A stretch of DNA of 64,000 nt, from contig JAXQJY010000031.1 in NCBI GenBank assembly GCA_037042185.1, positions 372,001-436,000 on the forward strand. Reading direction: 5' to 3'. The first letter of the stretch is position 1. Each line of letters begins with the position of its first letter. Below are positions 24,000-34,507 of this stretch, piece after piece. The DNA comes from Sordariomycetes sp. S80-01Y (lineage: Eukaryota; Ascomycota; Sordariomycetes). The position numbers were made by a program, and so were the translations under genes. A model generated the notes under the pieces. That model did no database searches. It had not been told where the DNA came from and saw nothing but the letters and a program-made list of their open reading frames with translations.

Positions 24000-25128
24000 T
24001 CACATCGTCTGACCGACGGGCGCGGCGACCAGCCAGCCCAGGAGCCTAAGGACCTTGTCCCAGTTCTTGCGCGCGCCGCCCTCGAGGTCGACGTTGGGCG
24101 AGATGCGCAGCTCTACGCGGCGGGTCCGGAGGTTCACCACGCCTTGCACGACCCTGCAGGTGCGCCACGAGCACGTCAGCAGGGTGACCTGGATATCGTC
24201 AGTAAAGGGGTCGACGTCGCAGCGTGTAGACGCGTACCGGTATGAGCTGGTGATGGCTGTGCATCTGGCGGCCACCAAAGGTGCAGGCGAGCAGTAGGAT
24301 GATCTGAACTTCGCTGGTCAGGGCGACGCCCGGGACGAGTTTGTGGTCCTCGGCCAGGGTCGCCGTGAGGTGCGGTCGGTCGGCGTCGAGATTGTGCGCC
24401 CATATATCGTTCACGTCTCTGTCGAGCGTTGGACGGTAGAAAAACACAAGACCCCACAACGGTATGTTATCTTGTCTCTTGGGATTCGGCCGAGAGAGGT
24501 GTTTGGTGGTTGTCCTTTTCACAGTCAGCGTCTTCGTCGGCCACGGTTTGATCACCCTCGCGGCCCGCGCGGCAGGGGAGGAGACTCACCTGTCCCAGCG
24601 CCAGGGAGTATAAGTCGTCAAGACAGGGGGTGCCTTGCTGACGCCGATCCTGTCGGTTTTCTGCGTCCCGATGAGGAGGTCGTCAAAGAAAAAGAGGACG
24701 TCTCTGGCCTCGCCATAGCGCGAGTTGTTCAAGCTCTCGCCGCTGTCAAGCATCCACTCGTGTCTCTTGGGGGCGTTGGCCTCCACCCACTTGGCGACCT
24801 GTGAGGGCGGCACCGGGGCAAGAAATTGATCTTTGTATAGAACTGGTGGCTGAGCTTGACCAGTGCTGAGGTCCAACTTGGTGGCCTGGATGCCGAGCTT
24901 CGCGAGCTCGCTGTCCTTCAGATACGGCTCTCGACGGCGAATCAGGTCGGGCCCAATTCTACCTTGGAGGTACTGAACGATGCTGGCCGTGAAGGCTTTT
25001 CCTTGGAGACTGGTGGCGGTGGGAGCTAATTGTTGCCCCTGAGAACGGTCTTTGCTTCGGAAGATACCCATCTCGGCGTCGGAATCTACCTCGGGGGGCG
25101 GGCGGAGGTGTGCTGCTGTAGGTGGCAT
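24000..25128 (-). CDS. Unknown protein, 334 aa, three exons
   Basis: Exons 25128-24590, 24514-24238 and 24188-24000 keep frame across 75 and 49 bp introns with good branch sites (GCTGAC before GTGAAAAG; TACTGAC before TATCCAG). The protein has a disordered start and then ordered segments such as FTASIVQYLQGRIGPDL, KRHEWMLDSGESLNN and ARDVLFFFDDLLIG. After the junctions it continues with PLWGLVFFYRPTLDRDVNDI, CTFGG and a Trp-rich end (KNWDKVLRLLGWLV). No signal peptide or membrane helix is evident. I do not recognise the family. The first acceptor could instead be 24419, which would remove 32 residues, but the 75 bp intron is more typical. Confidence 0.65.
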
Positions 25129-25670
25129 GATGTCGGTTCTGCTGAGGAAATGACCTCGATATAAAGGAAATCCCCCGAGCGTTCCGCGCAGGTGAATTTG
25201 GGACAGGCCTTCTGGGCCAAGCGCGCGCTTTGTGAGATTCTTTTTTTGGGAGATGGTCGGTCTTTGGGGTCGGCGCTTAATCGTGGTAATCTGCGGCGAG
25301 GCTCACAGGTGCCGCTTCATGGAAGATTCGAAGTCCAAGGGACGAGGGTGCCGTGGGAACGTGCCTTAACCCTGGTTGGTTTCAACGTTGTTGGTTCGAA
25401 GTTGTTGGTCGTCTCATATTGGGCGTCGTGATGAGGTGTAGTGAGTGCTAATAATAAGATCCTGAGTGAGGTGAGTGGCAGGTGACTTTCTTGACCCACA
25501 TATCGGGCCGTGCAGCCACTCACGGCTCCGGACTCTGTTGGCCCGGCGACAGCTCTTGGCGCCTCACAGCGCACCAACCCCACCGGGCCCAGTCGGTACC
25601 CAATGACGGTTGTGATGTGCTACTGTACATGGTACGCGCCTGAGAACTACATCGTACGGTCCTCCTGTAC
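25129..25670. other. Intergenic, 0.5 kb
   Basis: It should hold the promoter of the 334-residue gene on the minus strand. Nothing else recognised. Confidence 0.4.
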
Positions 25671-26079
25671 TTATACCGACAGGGGTGTTCGCAATGACAA
25701 GGTCGGCGCGATAGTCAGTCTAGGTGATATGTCTTTGATGATTTCGCTCACCTCTTTCTTCAATTCATCGGTCGAGGTTCCAGCGATGCCAGTCTGAGCT
25801 CAATGGGAGGCATGACCACGTTGTACCAGAGTGGAGATACTTCCTCTCCTGTTAACCGATGGCGGACCCGTGAAGTATCACATTGAACAGCACCTGCCCG
25901 CCTGCTCGCGTCTTTGAAAAGCACTCGTAAAAGAGCACTTGTGTTGGTACGGCGGCCGGTGCTGGGACCCAGGCCGACAGGGAGTACTCCACTTCCTGTC
26001 CATCCAGTTTGGAGTCGGGTTGCCGCGCGGGTAGCTCCAGAGCAGTTGGTTGAAATGAGGGCAGTTCGAAGCCATCCAT
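25671..26079 (-). CDS. Small hypothetical protein, about 116 aa
   Basis: The first exon (26079-25857) reads from ATG with protein-like sequence (MDGFELPSFQPTALELPAR, YSLSAWVPAP, LFYECFSKTRAGGQ). A second exon (25798-25671) reads TGIAGTSTDELKKEV to a stop. A 58 bp intron with a weak GTTAAC donor joins them in phase 1; another donor just upstream (GTGATA) is possible, as is a further splice at AAAGAG/GTGAGC. No family recognised. It could be part of a larger gene with an exon upstream near 26100-26290. Confidence 0.4.
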
Positions 26080-26349
26080 GAAACTCCAATGGAATCAATC
26101 AGCTAAATGGCAAGCCGGCGCCTATCGGTACGAAGGACAGGCTCACATCCCATATGAAGCAGGTATATAGAGTTAAGCATCTACCCGCGCAGAACAATGG
26201 TGCGAACACCATCATTACATCTGCCGTATCTCCCTTGAAGACCACAACTGCATTTCTAAAGTCAGGTCCCTTCACCTCGCCCACGCGCTTCGTATATCGA
26301 TCAGGTTGAACCTCTCACGGCACGTTCGCCCGCTTCCACCACGATAACA

Positions 26350-27697
26350 ATGGCCGAGGTCCTTCCCCATAACTTAGACACATGGGCTGCTGCTGCATCT
26401 CGTCATGGTGTGGGGAATTCCTGGATCACTGCGCGCAGCTCTGGCTCCGACTTCACATACTGGGAGTTTCTCATGTTGAGGTCAATATGGCCGAACAGAG
26501 TTACGCAAGTCGCACAAATAGTCACTGAGCAGTGGATGTCCTCGGAGCTTCAGAAGCGTTCCAACGAAGCCAGAAACTTTTTGCGAGGTTCCAACGATTG
26601 GCAGAGTTACCTGAATTCCCTCGAGCCATCCAAGTCGGGGGGCGTGACCAATGCGTCTGTAAACGTTGGGGGAACCTTTTCTCTTGTCCGCTACTACCAG
26701 TTCTTGTCATCTCGAGGAAGAAAGGAGGAGAAAAAAGGCCCCGGTCCGGATGTCATGACCCCAAAAGTCGCCATGATCACAAGGAGTCGCGCCAGGCAGG
26801 ACCCAACGACCACGCCAACAAGAGGGGGGAAAGCTACCCACAGCCCCGTTCTAAGTCCCAGGGAAACCCTTGACGATGCTGTGGACTCTCTCGAGAGCTT
26901 AGGTCTCGACTCTCCGATACCTCGCACTCCGAGAAGTGGCGGTACGGATGCTTCGAGCTCCCTCAGCCTTCTAAGTCCCTACACCCCACTGCACTCGTGG
27001 GGACCCGGCTTTGCGGAAGCCGTCGAGGACGAGCAAATCATAAACACGGCTCTGATACTTTTCCTCAACGCGCTGACCATCCATTGCCCTGGCGTCGCAG
27101 ACCACTGGACGCTCTACCGCAGACCTTTCACCTACTGTGCCCCCAACGGTGACAAGGTATACGAGGCTCGTGTGGATGGGCTGTTGAGATCGAGCAGGAA
27201 CGACGCCAGGATCATTGTTGAGGTGAAACCTTGCTACCGATGCGATGCGAGTCTTAAGGAAAATGATCCGGTCCCGAAATTAAAGATACGCATGCAAGAG
27301 ACCGCCCAAATGGTAGCGTGGATTTACGAGTCTCACAAGGCCACCTTCAAATACGGCAGCTCTGGCAGATCGCATTCTCCTGGGTCCCAACGCCCCGGGC
27401 AGACAGTAAAGTCGCAACAGACCAGGAAATACACGTACGTCTCATCCCTCCCGAGGAATAGCGAATGCACATCTAACTGTCAACTCCAGCCGGTTGCTAT
27501 TGTCACAAGATCAGCAGGAGATCTTCGTCACTCTGGCAAGGTACGATGACGACTATGTGTCTTATCTGTTCCAGGAAAGAGCGAAGGAGTCCCTGTTAGA
27601 AATGACTGACTACGGTCCATTCAATGTGTTGAATGCAGCACACATGAAACATCTGGGGAAGTTGGTATTAGCTGTTTCCCTAAACAGCGGATGTTAA
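26350..27697 (+). CDS. PD-(D/E)XK nuclease-like fungal protein
   Basis: Exons 26350-27434 and 27490-27697 joined across a 55 bp intron (GTACGT donor, TCTAACT branch site) give 430 residues. The middle (about 130-220) is Ser/Thr/Pro-rich and disordered. After it, a block carries the spaced acidic and lysine residues of a PD-(D/E)XK fold: EARVDGLL, then IIVEVKPCYR, with a Gln-rich helix after it (MQETAQMVAWIYE). The second exon gives the closing strands (QDQQEIFVTLARYDDDYVSYL). This layout matches a large lineage-specific family of fungal proteins annotated as PD-(D/E)XK-like; their role is unknown. Nuclease activity is inference from the motif only. Confidence 0.75.
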
Positions 27698-28351
27698 CAG
27701 GGGACCGCGTAGCCGCAAGGAATATTGCAAGACTATTAATGCAGTGAAGAAGACCGAATCGCCTGTTCACTTGTTCCTCTGATCATCTCCCGGATCAATG
27801 ACATGTACTTGCATGCGTCCTTGGAGCTCGTTCCACTGCAGGTTCTGACCTATAAGGGAGTTTTGAGTAGATACCAACCCACGGCGAAGGTTTACGAATA
27901 TAGGCCTAATGAAGATTTGTAATTATTAACTGGAGGAAATTACCAAGCAAGCGAGCTCTAAAAAAGAGACCCCGGAGAAAAGCAAGATCATCTAAAATAT
28001 TCAGCGTCATTAGATGTATTCGGCATATCTTGTACGAGGTATAGAATCCGCTTGTGAAAGAACGTGAGCGGGCGGTGAGAAGAATCTAGCGCTTACGCTA
28101 GCTGGTACTGAGCAAAGAGATTGCCTTTAGTCTCGAGAAGCCACGATGCTGCTCATTGCGGGCTGGTTTCATAGTCCGGTGCACATACAGTTGAATTGAC
28201 GCCCGATCATGGCACCGCCTTGATCCTGTGATGGCGCCGGCATTGGATGTTTCCCTCGCTAACTTCTAAGTACGGCCAGGCTGAACCTCTATTTCACATC
28301 GAAAAGCTAATAAGCCATGTTCAAAGCCAGACTCCCGGGTCCTGTGCGCCC
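27698..28351. other. Intergenic, 0.65 kb, between convergent genes
   Basis: AT-richer than its surroundings; it holds the 3' flanks of two convergent genes. No gene seen. Confidence 0.45.
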
Positions 28352-31300
28352 TTATTTCATCCGCCACGTCTCCATCCCAGCACCAACAACTACAAACTCT
28401 TCACACTGCGCGGTAAGATCCAAAACTGCTCCTGGGTCAGCGACGCCGCTGTAGCTATCCTGCACTAAACTCAGACCGCCATGCCCCTGGCTTCTCGTAT
28501 CCAAGCCCCAGACCTTAAATCTCTGATCATTCGACACCGTCACAATCTGCATACCCCCCTCGCGACCGGACTGTGTCGCTTGGACCCCCCGCCTCGGCCG
28601 TAGCAGCAGGCCGTTGATGGCCGCTGCGTGCGCGTTCCTCGCCAAACCGTACGGCCTGAAGTCCAGCTCGGGCGTGAGGATCGTGACGCCTAGGGCATTG
28701 TCGTCTCCTCCCGTGACGACCACCCTCGTGCGATCTAGGCTCGACGCATGCGACCCACTCTGGAGACATTGGACGTCAAGGCACTTCACCGCGCTCTGAT
28801 GGACCTTGAACACCTTCTCCACCTCAAAGGTCTTCTTCTTTGCGTTGGTCTTCCATATAGCGAGGTGTCCATCCGTCGAAGCTGTGAGAACCGCTCCCTC
28901 CACCTCTAAGCCATTGATGGGTTCGAGGTATCTCACCTGCATGAGACAGGAACCGGTGTACAGCCCCTTGGCAAGCAAAGTGAAGCCCGCGGTGCGGTCG
29001 TACCGGTACCTCGCCAGCACCGAGTTGGAGAAAACCATGGTGATGATGGCATCGCCGCCAGCAGCCTCATTCATAGGGCTCTGCCCAGAAACTACCTCTG
29101 AGTGCGTTGCTTGAATGTCAAAGTCCATGATTCTCAGGTCTCCATCAGCGGATTTATCCTCGAAAATCGCTTCCTGCACCACTCCCAGGCCCGGGTATGT
29201 GGTCTCGGTTAGAGGACGAATGCGCCACGCAAAGAACTCCTCGTTGCCGCCGCTAGAGAAGAGGAGGTCGCCTGTCCCCTGCGTATCGTCCATCAGCCAC
29301 TGCAACTTTTGTATCCCAGAGTTGTGGGCTTTCAGTGAAGCGAGGCAGCTCTCGCGCTCCAGCGCGCCATCCCGAAGGATTCGAATGGAAGTATCCTCCC
29401 CAGCCGTAGCAATGAAGCCGGCCCTGTTGGAAGCCACAGCTCTGATCTCGCGGCCGTGCGTCCCCAGCTTCAACGGGCTAGCCGTGAGCCTCAGCTGAGA
29501 ATGAACACTCAGCTTGGACGCCCTGTTGAACGAAAATCTCATCACCTCTTCGTCCGTGGGGCCGTGGTGGAAGGCGAAGCTGCGATGGGCGCCGCCGCAC
29601 TCGACGCTGAGGCGCTCTTCGCGGAGGCTCTCGTTCCAGACGACGAAGTCCTTGGACCTGAAGCCGGTGATGATGAGCTGAGGCGGGCTGTGCGTGGTGA
29701 AGAAGGCGGATTCGATCATGGGGCCGAAGGGGAGGAGGGAGTGGTGCACGAGGGTGACTAGAGGTGATGGGGGGTTGTCCCCCGTTTCGGATGAGTTGAG
29801 GGCGTAGATTCGGTAGCAACTGTCGCGGGAGGTGCAGAGGAAGAGTTTCTGCTGGTCACCAGGCCTGACGGGAAGAGGCACAACCGCAGTGATGCCGTCG
29901 CGGGTCGGTGAGAGAAATGTGCAGACCTGCTCATAGCTGCCCTCCAGACGGCGAAGGACGCTCAACCAGCCATGCCTAGAGCCCAGGATCAGGTACGAGT
30001 CGACCAACCCGGCGGATGTACAGATGAAACGCTCATCGAGACCGGTGACTCCCATCCTGGTCTGCACCTCTCCTGTCACGCTGTTTAGCACCATGAAGCT
30101 AGGACAGGCGGTGCCAAAGGTGTGTATCAGCAAGCTGGCCGTGCAAGCGTTCTCCAAGAAGTTGAGCACATTGACGTCGACAACTTTGCGCGGGAAGCTC
30201 GCAACGAGCGAGAGGCCGCCATTCCTGTAGAAGTAGACGTTTCCTGTCGTTGTGCCGAGGATAGCAGTTCCGGGAGATATCCCCTTCAGGACGTAGGACT
30301 GCTTTAATTCGCTCTGCAGGGACTCCTCAAGAGCCAAGGCCTTCCATTCGAGGCCAGTCTTGACGTACGTTCCTACGAGGAGTCTTCCAGCGGAGGTGTT
30401 GACCAGGATTTGGTCTTGCGAGATAAAGTCGAATCGTCCAAAGACCTCTGGCTTTGCCTTCTTTCCTATCGGCTTTTGAGCCGTCTCCGGGCAGAGCGAT
30501 TGACACTCCAAAGTGATCGTATCGCTGACCGCTCCCTCATCAGAATCCGTCTCGATCAAGGAGATCCTCCCATCGGCTCCCCCAGTGGCTAGGAAACCCT
30601 TCCCTTCAAACTTGCCAGTAGCGTGGGACCAGAGGTGCTTCCCATCATGATAGCTCAACGCCTTCTGAAAGGCTAAACTTCCCTTCACCTGCTTCTCCCC
30701 CTTTTGCAGATCCAGTCTCCATCTCCAAGCCGTGGAGTCCTCTCCAAAGGTCCACACATCCACCGCTCCCTTGTTGTTACCCTCTCCGACTTCAACGCCC
30801 CATATCCGCGAGAGGTGACCCATGCCCACGGCAACCGGCTCTCCGCCCTCCAGCTTCGGCTGGTCCGCGTTGGGGAGGATCTCGCTGAAGCCCGTCTCCC
30901 TTGCCGAGCTGAAGTCGTACTCCTTCCTCTGCAAATCGCGCTCGGTGATGTCCCAGATGCGCACCGTGCGGTCGTCGCTGCAGCTCGCCAGCAAGCGCGC
31001 CGTTTCGTCGCTCCCTGGCAGAGTGAGCATTGGTGAGATGGTGATGCCGTAGATGGACCCTTCATGGCCCGTGAAGACGAAGAGCATCTCGTGCCTGCCC
31101 TGAGAGTCTGAGAAATGGCACTTCCACACCAAAATCTCACCAAAAGCCGTGCCCGCTGCCATGAGAACCGACGTACCGTCCAGCCACATCAACTCAGCGG
31201 AGTAGAGAATCGGCCTCGCGGGCGATACTACCTCCTCAACCCTCATCAGCCCCTCCTCCGCATCTATACTCAGTCTGACAACCTCGTTATGCGCCGTGGC

Positions 31301-31777
31301 CAGCACCGCAGCGCCGGGGTCACGGGGCGAGAGCTTCCCATCGTACACCCAGTCCGGCGCCTCAACCGTCAAAACATCCGGCTTGATGTCAAGCTGGCAT
31401 CGCCCCGAGCCATCATGCACCTCCTCAGCAGCTCGCAGCCCGTCGAGCCTGAAGGAAGCAACTTGCTTGTTCCCCCATGCCAGCACCTGCGAGCCAACGA
31501 CGTTGATGCCGTGGATGGTCTGCTCGGCGAAGAGGTCGATCTTGGCGAGACACGTTGAGCGAGAGGTGTCGTAGACTGTGACGGCGGTGTCCTCCGCGGC
31601 GAGAAGAATAGTTCTCTCCTCAGAAGGGGAAAATATGCAGGAGGTGAATGTGAGAGCTGTAACGGGCAATTGGCTGGATGTGCGATGGTAAGTTGTGTGT
31701 CGAGGGGTTACTTGGCTACCGGCCACGACAGGGGCGTCGTCGCGGGAGGGATCATTAAGGTTGTAATAGACAGACAT
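28352..31777 (-). CDS. RTT10: WD40 protein Rtt10/WDR6 (tRNA methylation cofactor)
   Basis: An intronless 1141-residue protein made almost wholly of WD40 blades. Rtt10/WDR6 partners the FTSJ1/Trm7 2'-O-methyltransferase that modifies the wobble position of certain tRNAs and has also been linked to endosomal recycling. Family-like blocks include GHEGSIYGITISP with LASCSDDRTVRIWDI, MGHLSRIWGV, WTFGEDSTAWRWRL, LATGGADGRISLI and, near the C-terminus, VVTGGDDNALGV and VSNDQRFKVWGL. ATG 31777 is chosen (good Kozak A at -3); the frame stays open another 52 codons upstream but with no ATG. Assignment rests on blade sequence and length. Confidence 0.85.
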   Translation of the reverse strand: MSVYYNLNDPSRDDAPVVAGSQVTPRHTTYHRTSSQLPVTALTFTSCIFSPSEERTILLAAEDTAVTVYDTSRSTCLAKIDLFAEQTIHGINVVGSQVLAWGNKQVASFRLDGLRAAEEVHDGSGRCQLDIKPDVLTVEAPDWVYDGKLSPRDPGAAVLATAHNEVVRLSIDAEEGLMRVEEVVSPARPILYSAELMWLDGTSVLMAAGTAFGEILVWKCHFSDSQGRHEMLFVFTGHEGSIYGITISPMLTLPGSDETARLLASCSDDRTVRIWDITERDLQRKEYDFSSARETGFSEILPNADQPKLEGGEPVAVGMGHLSRIWGVEVGEGNNKGAVDVWTFGEDSTAWRWRLDLQKGEKQVKGSLAFQKALSYHDGKHLWSHATGKFEGKGFLATGGADGRISLIETDSDEGAVSDTITLECQSLCPETAQKPIGKKAKPEVFGRFDFISQDQILVNTSAGRLLVGTYVKTGLEWKALALEESLQSELKQSYVLKGISPGTAILGTTTGNVYFYRNGGLSLVASFPRKVVDVNVLNFLENACTASLLIHTFGTACPSFMVLNSVTGEVQTRMGVTGLDERFICTSAGLVDSYLILGSRHGWLSVLRRLEGSYEQVCTFLSPTRDGITAVVPLPVRPGDQQKLFLCTSRDSCYRIYALNSSETGDNPPSPLVTLVHHSLLPFGPMIESAFFTTHSPPQLIITGFRSKDFVVWNESLREERLSVECGGAHRSFAFHHGPTDEEVMRFSFNRASKLSVHSQLRLTASPLKLGTHGREIRAVASNRAGFIATAGEDTSIRILRDGALERESCLASLKAHNSGIQKLQWLMDDTQGTGDLLFSSGGNEEFFAWRIRPLTETTYPGLGVVQEAIFEDKSADGDLRIMDFDIQATHSEVVSGQSPMNEAAGGDAIITMVFSNSVLARYRYDRTAGFTLLAKGLYTGSCLMQVRYLEPINGLEVEGAVLTASTDGHLAIWKTNAKKKTFEVEKVFKVHQSAVKCLDVQCLQSGSHASSLDRTRVVVTGGDDNALGVTILTPELDFRPYGLARNAHAAAINGLLLRPRRGVQATQSGREGGMQIVTVSNDQRFKVWGLDTRSQGHGGLSLVQDSYSGVADPGAVLDLTAQCEEFVVVGAGMETWRMK

Positions 31778-32147
31778 ATTGTCATCAAGGCGGCATCTTG
31801 GTCCAGTGACAGACTTTTTACAATCACTGGCGGGCCGCAGGTGGGAGGGAGTGTCAATGACCAGGCGGATTGAGGTCAACCCGCGAGGTGAAAAGTGTGG
31901 GCACTCACTCAAAATTCTCACCAGCGCCCTCACTGAGCCAACCCTTTTTGGAGTGAGTCTGCGCCGGCGACATCACATCACAGCATTGAGAACGGGAAGC
32001 AGAGCATGCTTGATTGTGTCATGATATTCGTCCAAGTATTCTATCTAAATTCATTATCCATCCGGGTATCGTAGCCAGTCGGCTCCCGTCCCTAACCAAC
32101 GCCGGCAAAATGCATCGTAGTCATGTCATTTCTTTCCCGATCCATCC
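31778..32147. other. RTT10 promoter / SUR7-like 3' flank
   Basis: A short spacer between two minus-strand genes. Nothing specific recognised. Confidence 0.45.
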
Positions 32148-33179
32148 TTAGTTCCTGTGCGAGTACGGCTCGTAGCCGGCATCGCTCCTCCCTGCGCTGT
32201 AATAGCTAGGCGCATGGCTGTACTCCTGGCCGTAGCCCGGCTGGAACTGGTTGTGGTAGCCGCCGTGTCCGGTGTTCATCTCGTGGTCGTTCATGCCAGT
32301 TCCTCCCACGGGGTAGTAGCCCCCGGTAGGCATGAGCTTCTCGTTATCGTCGAGGTGCTTGTTCTTGTTGCGGCCGTGCTCGGGCTTGCAGCAGCAGATG
32401 GTGAAGAGCCAGAAGAGCGAGGCGGCGATGGCGAAGGCGGCGCCGATCCAGATGCAGACGAGGAAGTTGGTGTTGATGCTGCCGCGAACGCCATACTGCT
32501 TGGCCGTGGCCTCGACGGCACCGACAACGACGGCGCCCATGGCGGTTGCGAGACCTGCCGCAACGACGCAGAGGATGATGGCGGCGAGGCCGATGAGCCA
32601 GACCAGGCAAGAGATGACGCGAGTGCAAGAAGCAAAGATGCCGAGGAAGAGCTCGAGGCCGAGAACGCAGAGGGCGACGATGAAGGCGATCTCGGTGTAG
32701 CGCGTAACCGTCTTGAAGATGCTCAGCGCTGTGTCGATCTCGTCGGGGATCTGGATGTCAGCGCCGGCAACGCCAGCCAGGTCGCTGATGAAGGACGTGT
32801 TCAGGCGCTTGGACGCCCAGTTGTACTCTCCATCAATGCACTTCCTCTCGGTGCCATCCTCGCCTCTCTTGTCACGGATCTCGCAGTAGCCCCAGAGCGT
32901 AATCTCGTACTTGTTGCCAAAGTTGAGCGTGCTGGCGATGCCATCTCCATCCTGCCGAGCCTCGATCTGCTGAGCGTCGCGGCCAGAGATGTCGATACCC
33001 AGGTCGCCAGCGATGTCGCCGATGTCGATGGAGTCGAAGTTGAGGTCCTCGAGGTTGATGGTGAAGATGTACAGGCTGTTGTGTGCGATGCCAGAGAGGG
33101 TGGCAATGAGGAAAGCGATGATGGCGGCGATGGTGAGGATGATGGGCAGCGCCACGCAGGCGAAACGACCGGCTCTCAT
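32148..33179 (-). CDS. SUR7/PalI-family four-helix membrane protein
   Basis: Intronless, 343 residues. Four membrane helices are visible at about 8-28, 163-183, 189-219 and 239-261. Between the first two lies a ~130-residue external loop with the family's W-G-Y-C motif (residues 96-99) and a second Cys at 114. The C-terminal ~80 residues are cytoplasmic, rich in Gly, Tyr and His. SUR7 proteins mark eisosome membrane domains, and PalI/Rim9 relatives act in ambient-pH sensing. Which of these roles applies cannot be told from sequence. Confidence 0.85.
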   Translation of the reverse strand: MRAGRFACVALPIILTIAAIIAFLIATLSGIAHNSLYIFTINLEDLNFDSIDIGDIAGDLGIDISGRDAQQIEARQDGDGIASTLNFGNKYEITLWGYCEIRDKRGEDGTERKCIDGEYNWASKRLNTSFISDLAGVAGADIQIPDEIDTALSIFKTVTRYTEIAFIVALCVLGLELFLGIFASCTRVISCLVWLIGLAAIILCVVAAGLATAMGAVVVGAVEATAKQYGVRGSINTNFLVCIWIGAAFAIAASLFWLFTICCCKPEHGRNKNKHLDDNEKLMPTGGYYPVGGTGMNDHEMNTGHGGYHNQFQPGYGQEYSHAPSYYSAGRSDAGYEPYSHRN

Positions 33180-33918
33180 CGTGCTATGGACCCTCGGCGG
33201 GTGTTCGGTGAGGGTGTTGGTTTGGTGTTGTTCGAGCTTGGTAGGTGGTGGAGGTGACGTAGGTCAAGACGGGGTCTAGCGAAGGATGGTCTCGTACTAG
33301 TAGTATCGTGGAGTGAGATCGAACTGCCGAGCGACTGCAACGCTAAACGAAAGTACTTGACGTGGGATGGAAATGGGTGAATGGGGGAGGAGAAGACGAG
33401 GCAAGGAGGGATGCGAGCCCTTATAAAAACAGGCTCAGGCCCTGGCGTCCCTACGTTCAGGCGTGGGCGCAGCCTAAGGTCCAGGCGTTGGCGAGGCAGT
33501 AAGCCTGACGGTGCGCAGCGGCTGGTGGCGCAGGCGAAACGAGACGCGAATGCTCCCCACAGTTCCAGCCGGGTTGTGCAGGTTGTGCAGGCCAAGCTTC
33601 ACAGCCGCAGGGATCAGGCTCAGGATCAGGGACGCTCCAGGAATGCAGTTTCCCATTCTGTGTCAGATGCCGGCGGCCAGGGCGCGGTATCGAATTCAAC
33701 ACCTCAGTTTGTCCTACCGCAGTATTTGCCAGATGCGTTTCAATCTCAAGCGTCAACGCGCACACGGCTGCCAAACGAGGCTCGGCTGTCACCAGCTGTA
33801 CGTACAGAGGCCTCTACGGCCAATACGTCACACACACCCAGCAGCAGCCCACCCAGACCCTGAAACGCCGCGTCCCCCCAGCAACTCCAGCAAGGAGGCC
33901 GGTGATCGCTGATGAATT
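33180..33918. other. SUR7-like promoter region
   Basis: It holds the CT-rich (on the minus strand) leader and promoter of the membrane protein gene and CAGGCTCAGG / CAGGCGTTGGCG-type GC-rich short repeats near 33430-33490. No gene supported. Confidence 0.45.
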
Positions 33919-34507
33919 TTACAGAGATCGACACAGCGAAGCGTCAGCAGCCTCTGAGATCAAGTTTGCTGCGAGTCTTGTCTCCATTTGCTGCAAGCCA
34001 TCTGAGGCTGGTGGATGGGTGCGGTTCCCGTCTCGCGCTGGTGCTGCTGGCTGCTGGCTGGTTGCCGTGATCATCAGAGCCGTCAGCGCTGAAGGCACTG
34101 GAGTCTCACACGAGGTCGGCTGCCTCTCGGGAACTGCTGGCCCGGCAACAGCTGCCTTTGATCTTGAAACGCCTTCCAGACGTCCAGGCGAGATGCGCCT
34201 TATCAGATCATCCTCTTCCATCTTGTCTTCCTCACCACAAACTTCGCATTTCACCAGAGCACCGCAGCAATCGCTTCGAGCCTGCTGCCAAGCTTCACCA
34301 GCCTCAGATTGTGGAGGGTGCTCTTGGCGCACTGCCTTTGTTAGCGTGGCGGGATGGCTGGCTTCTATTTTTAGCCGCCTTACGAAATGCTGCATCTCCA
34401 GATTCGCCATCCTTCGCCCATTCCCACCACTCAGCCTCAAAAGCCTCGACAGCCGCACTGCACTTCCAGCCGTCCGGTTCGAATACGTTCCTGGTAAGAA
34501 CGCACAT
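33919..34507 (-). CDS. Putative two-exon gene, 178 aa, unknown
   Basis: The minus strand reads from ATG 34507 through protein-like sequence (VFEPDGWKCSAAVEAFEAEW, WEWAKDGESGDAAF) to a 52 bp intron with excellent signals (GTAAGG donor, CGCTAAC branch site, GGCAG acceptor; 34332-34383). Exon 2 (34331-33919) continues in frame with CCGALVKCEVCGEEDKMEEDD, a CxxC that might bind metal, and a disordered tail to a stop at 33919. The same frame stays open 30 codons above the ATG, so an upstream exon is possible. No family recognised. The intron is the main evidence that this is, or was, a gene. Confidence 0.45.

Noticed and set aside
24419-24589. 171 bp first intron in the 334-residue gene
   Set aside because: It also keeps frame, but the 75 bp alternative ending at 24515 has a GCTGAC branch site close to the acceptor and retains protein-like sequence.
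32157-33257. 366-codon plus-strand frame over the SUR7-like gene
   Set aside because: Antisense shadow; the minus strand shows membrane helices and the family Cys motif.
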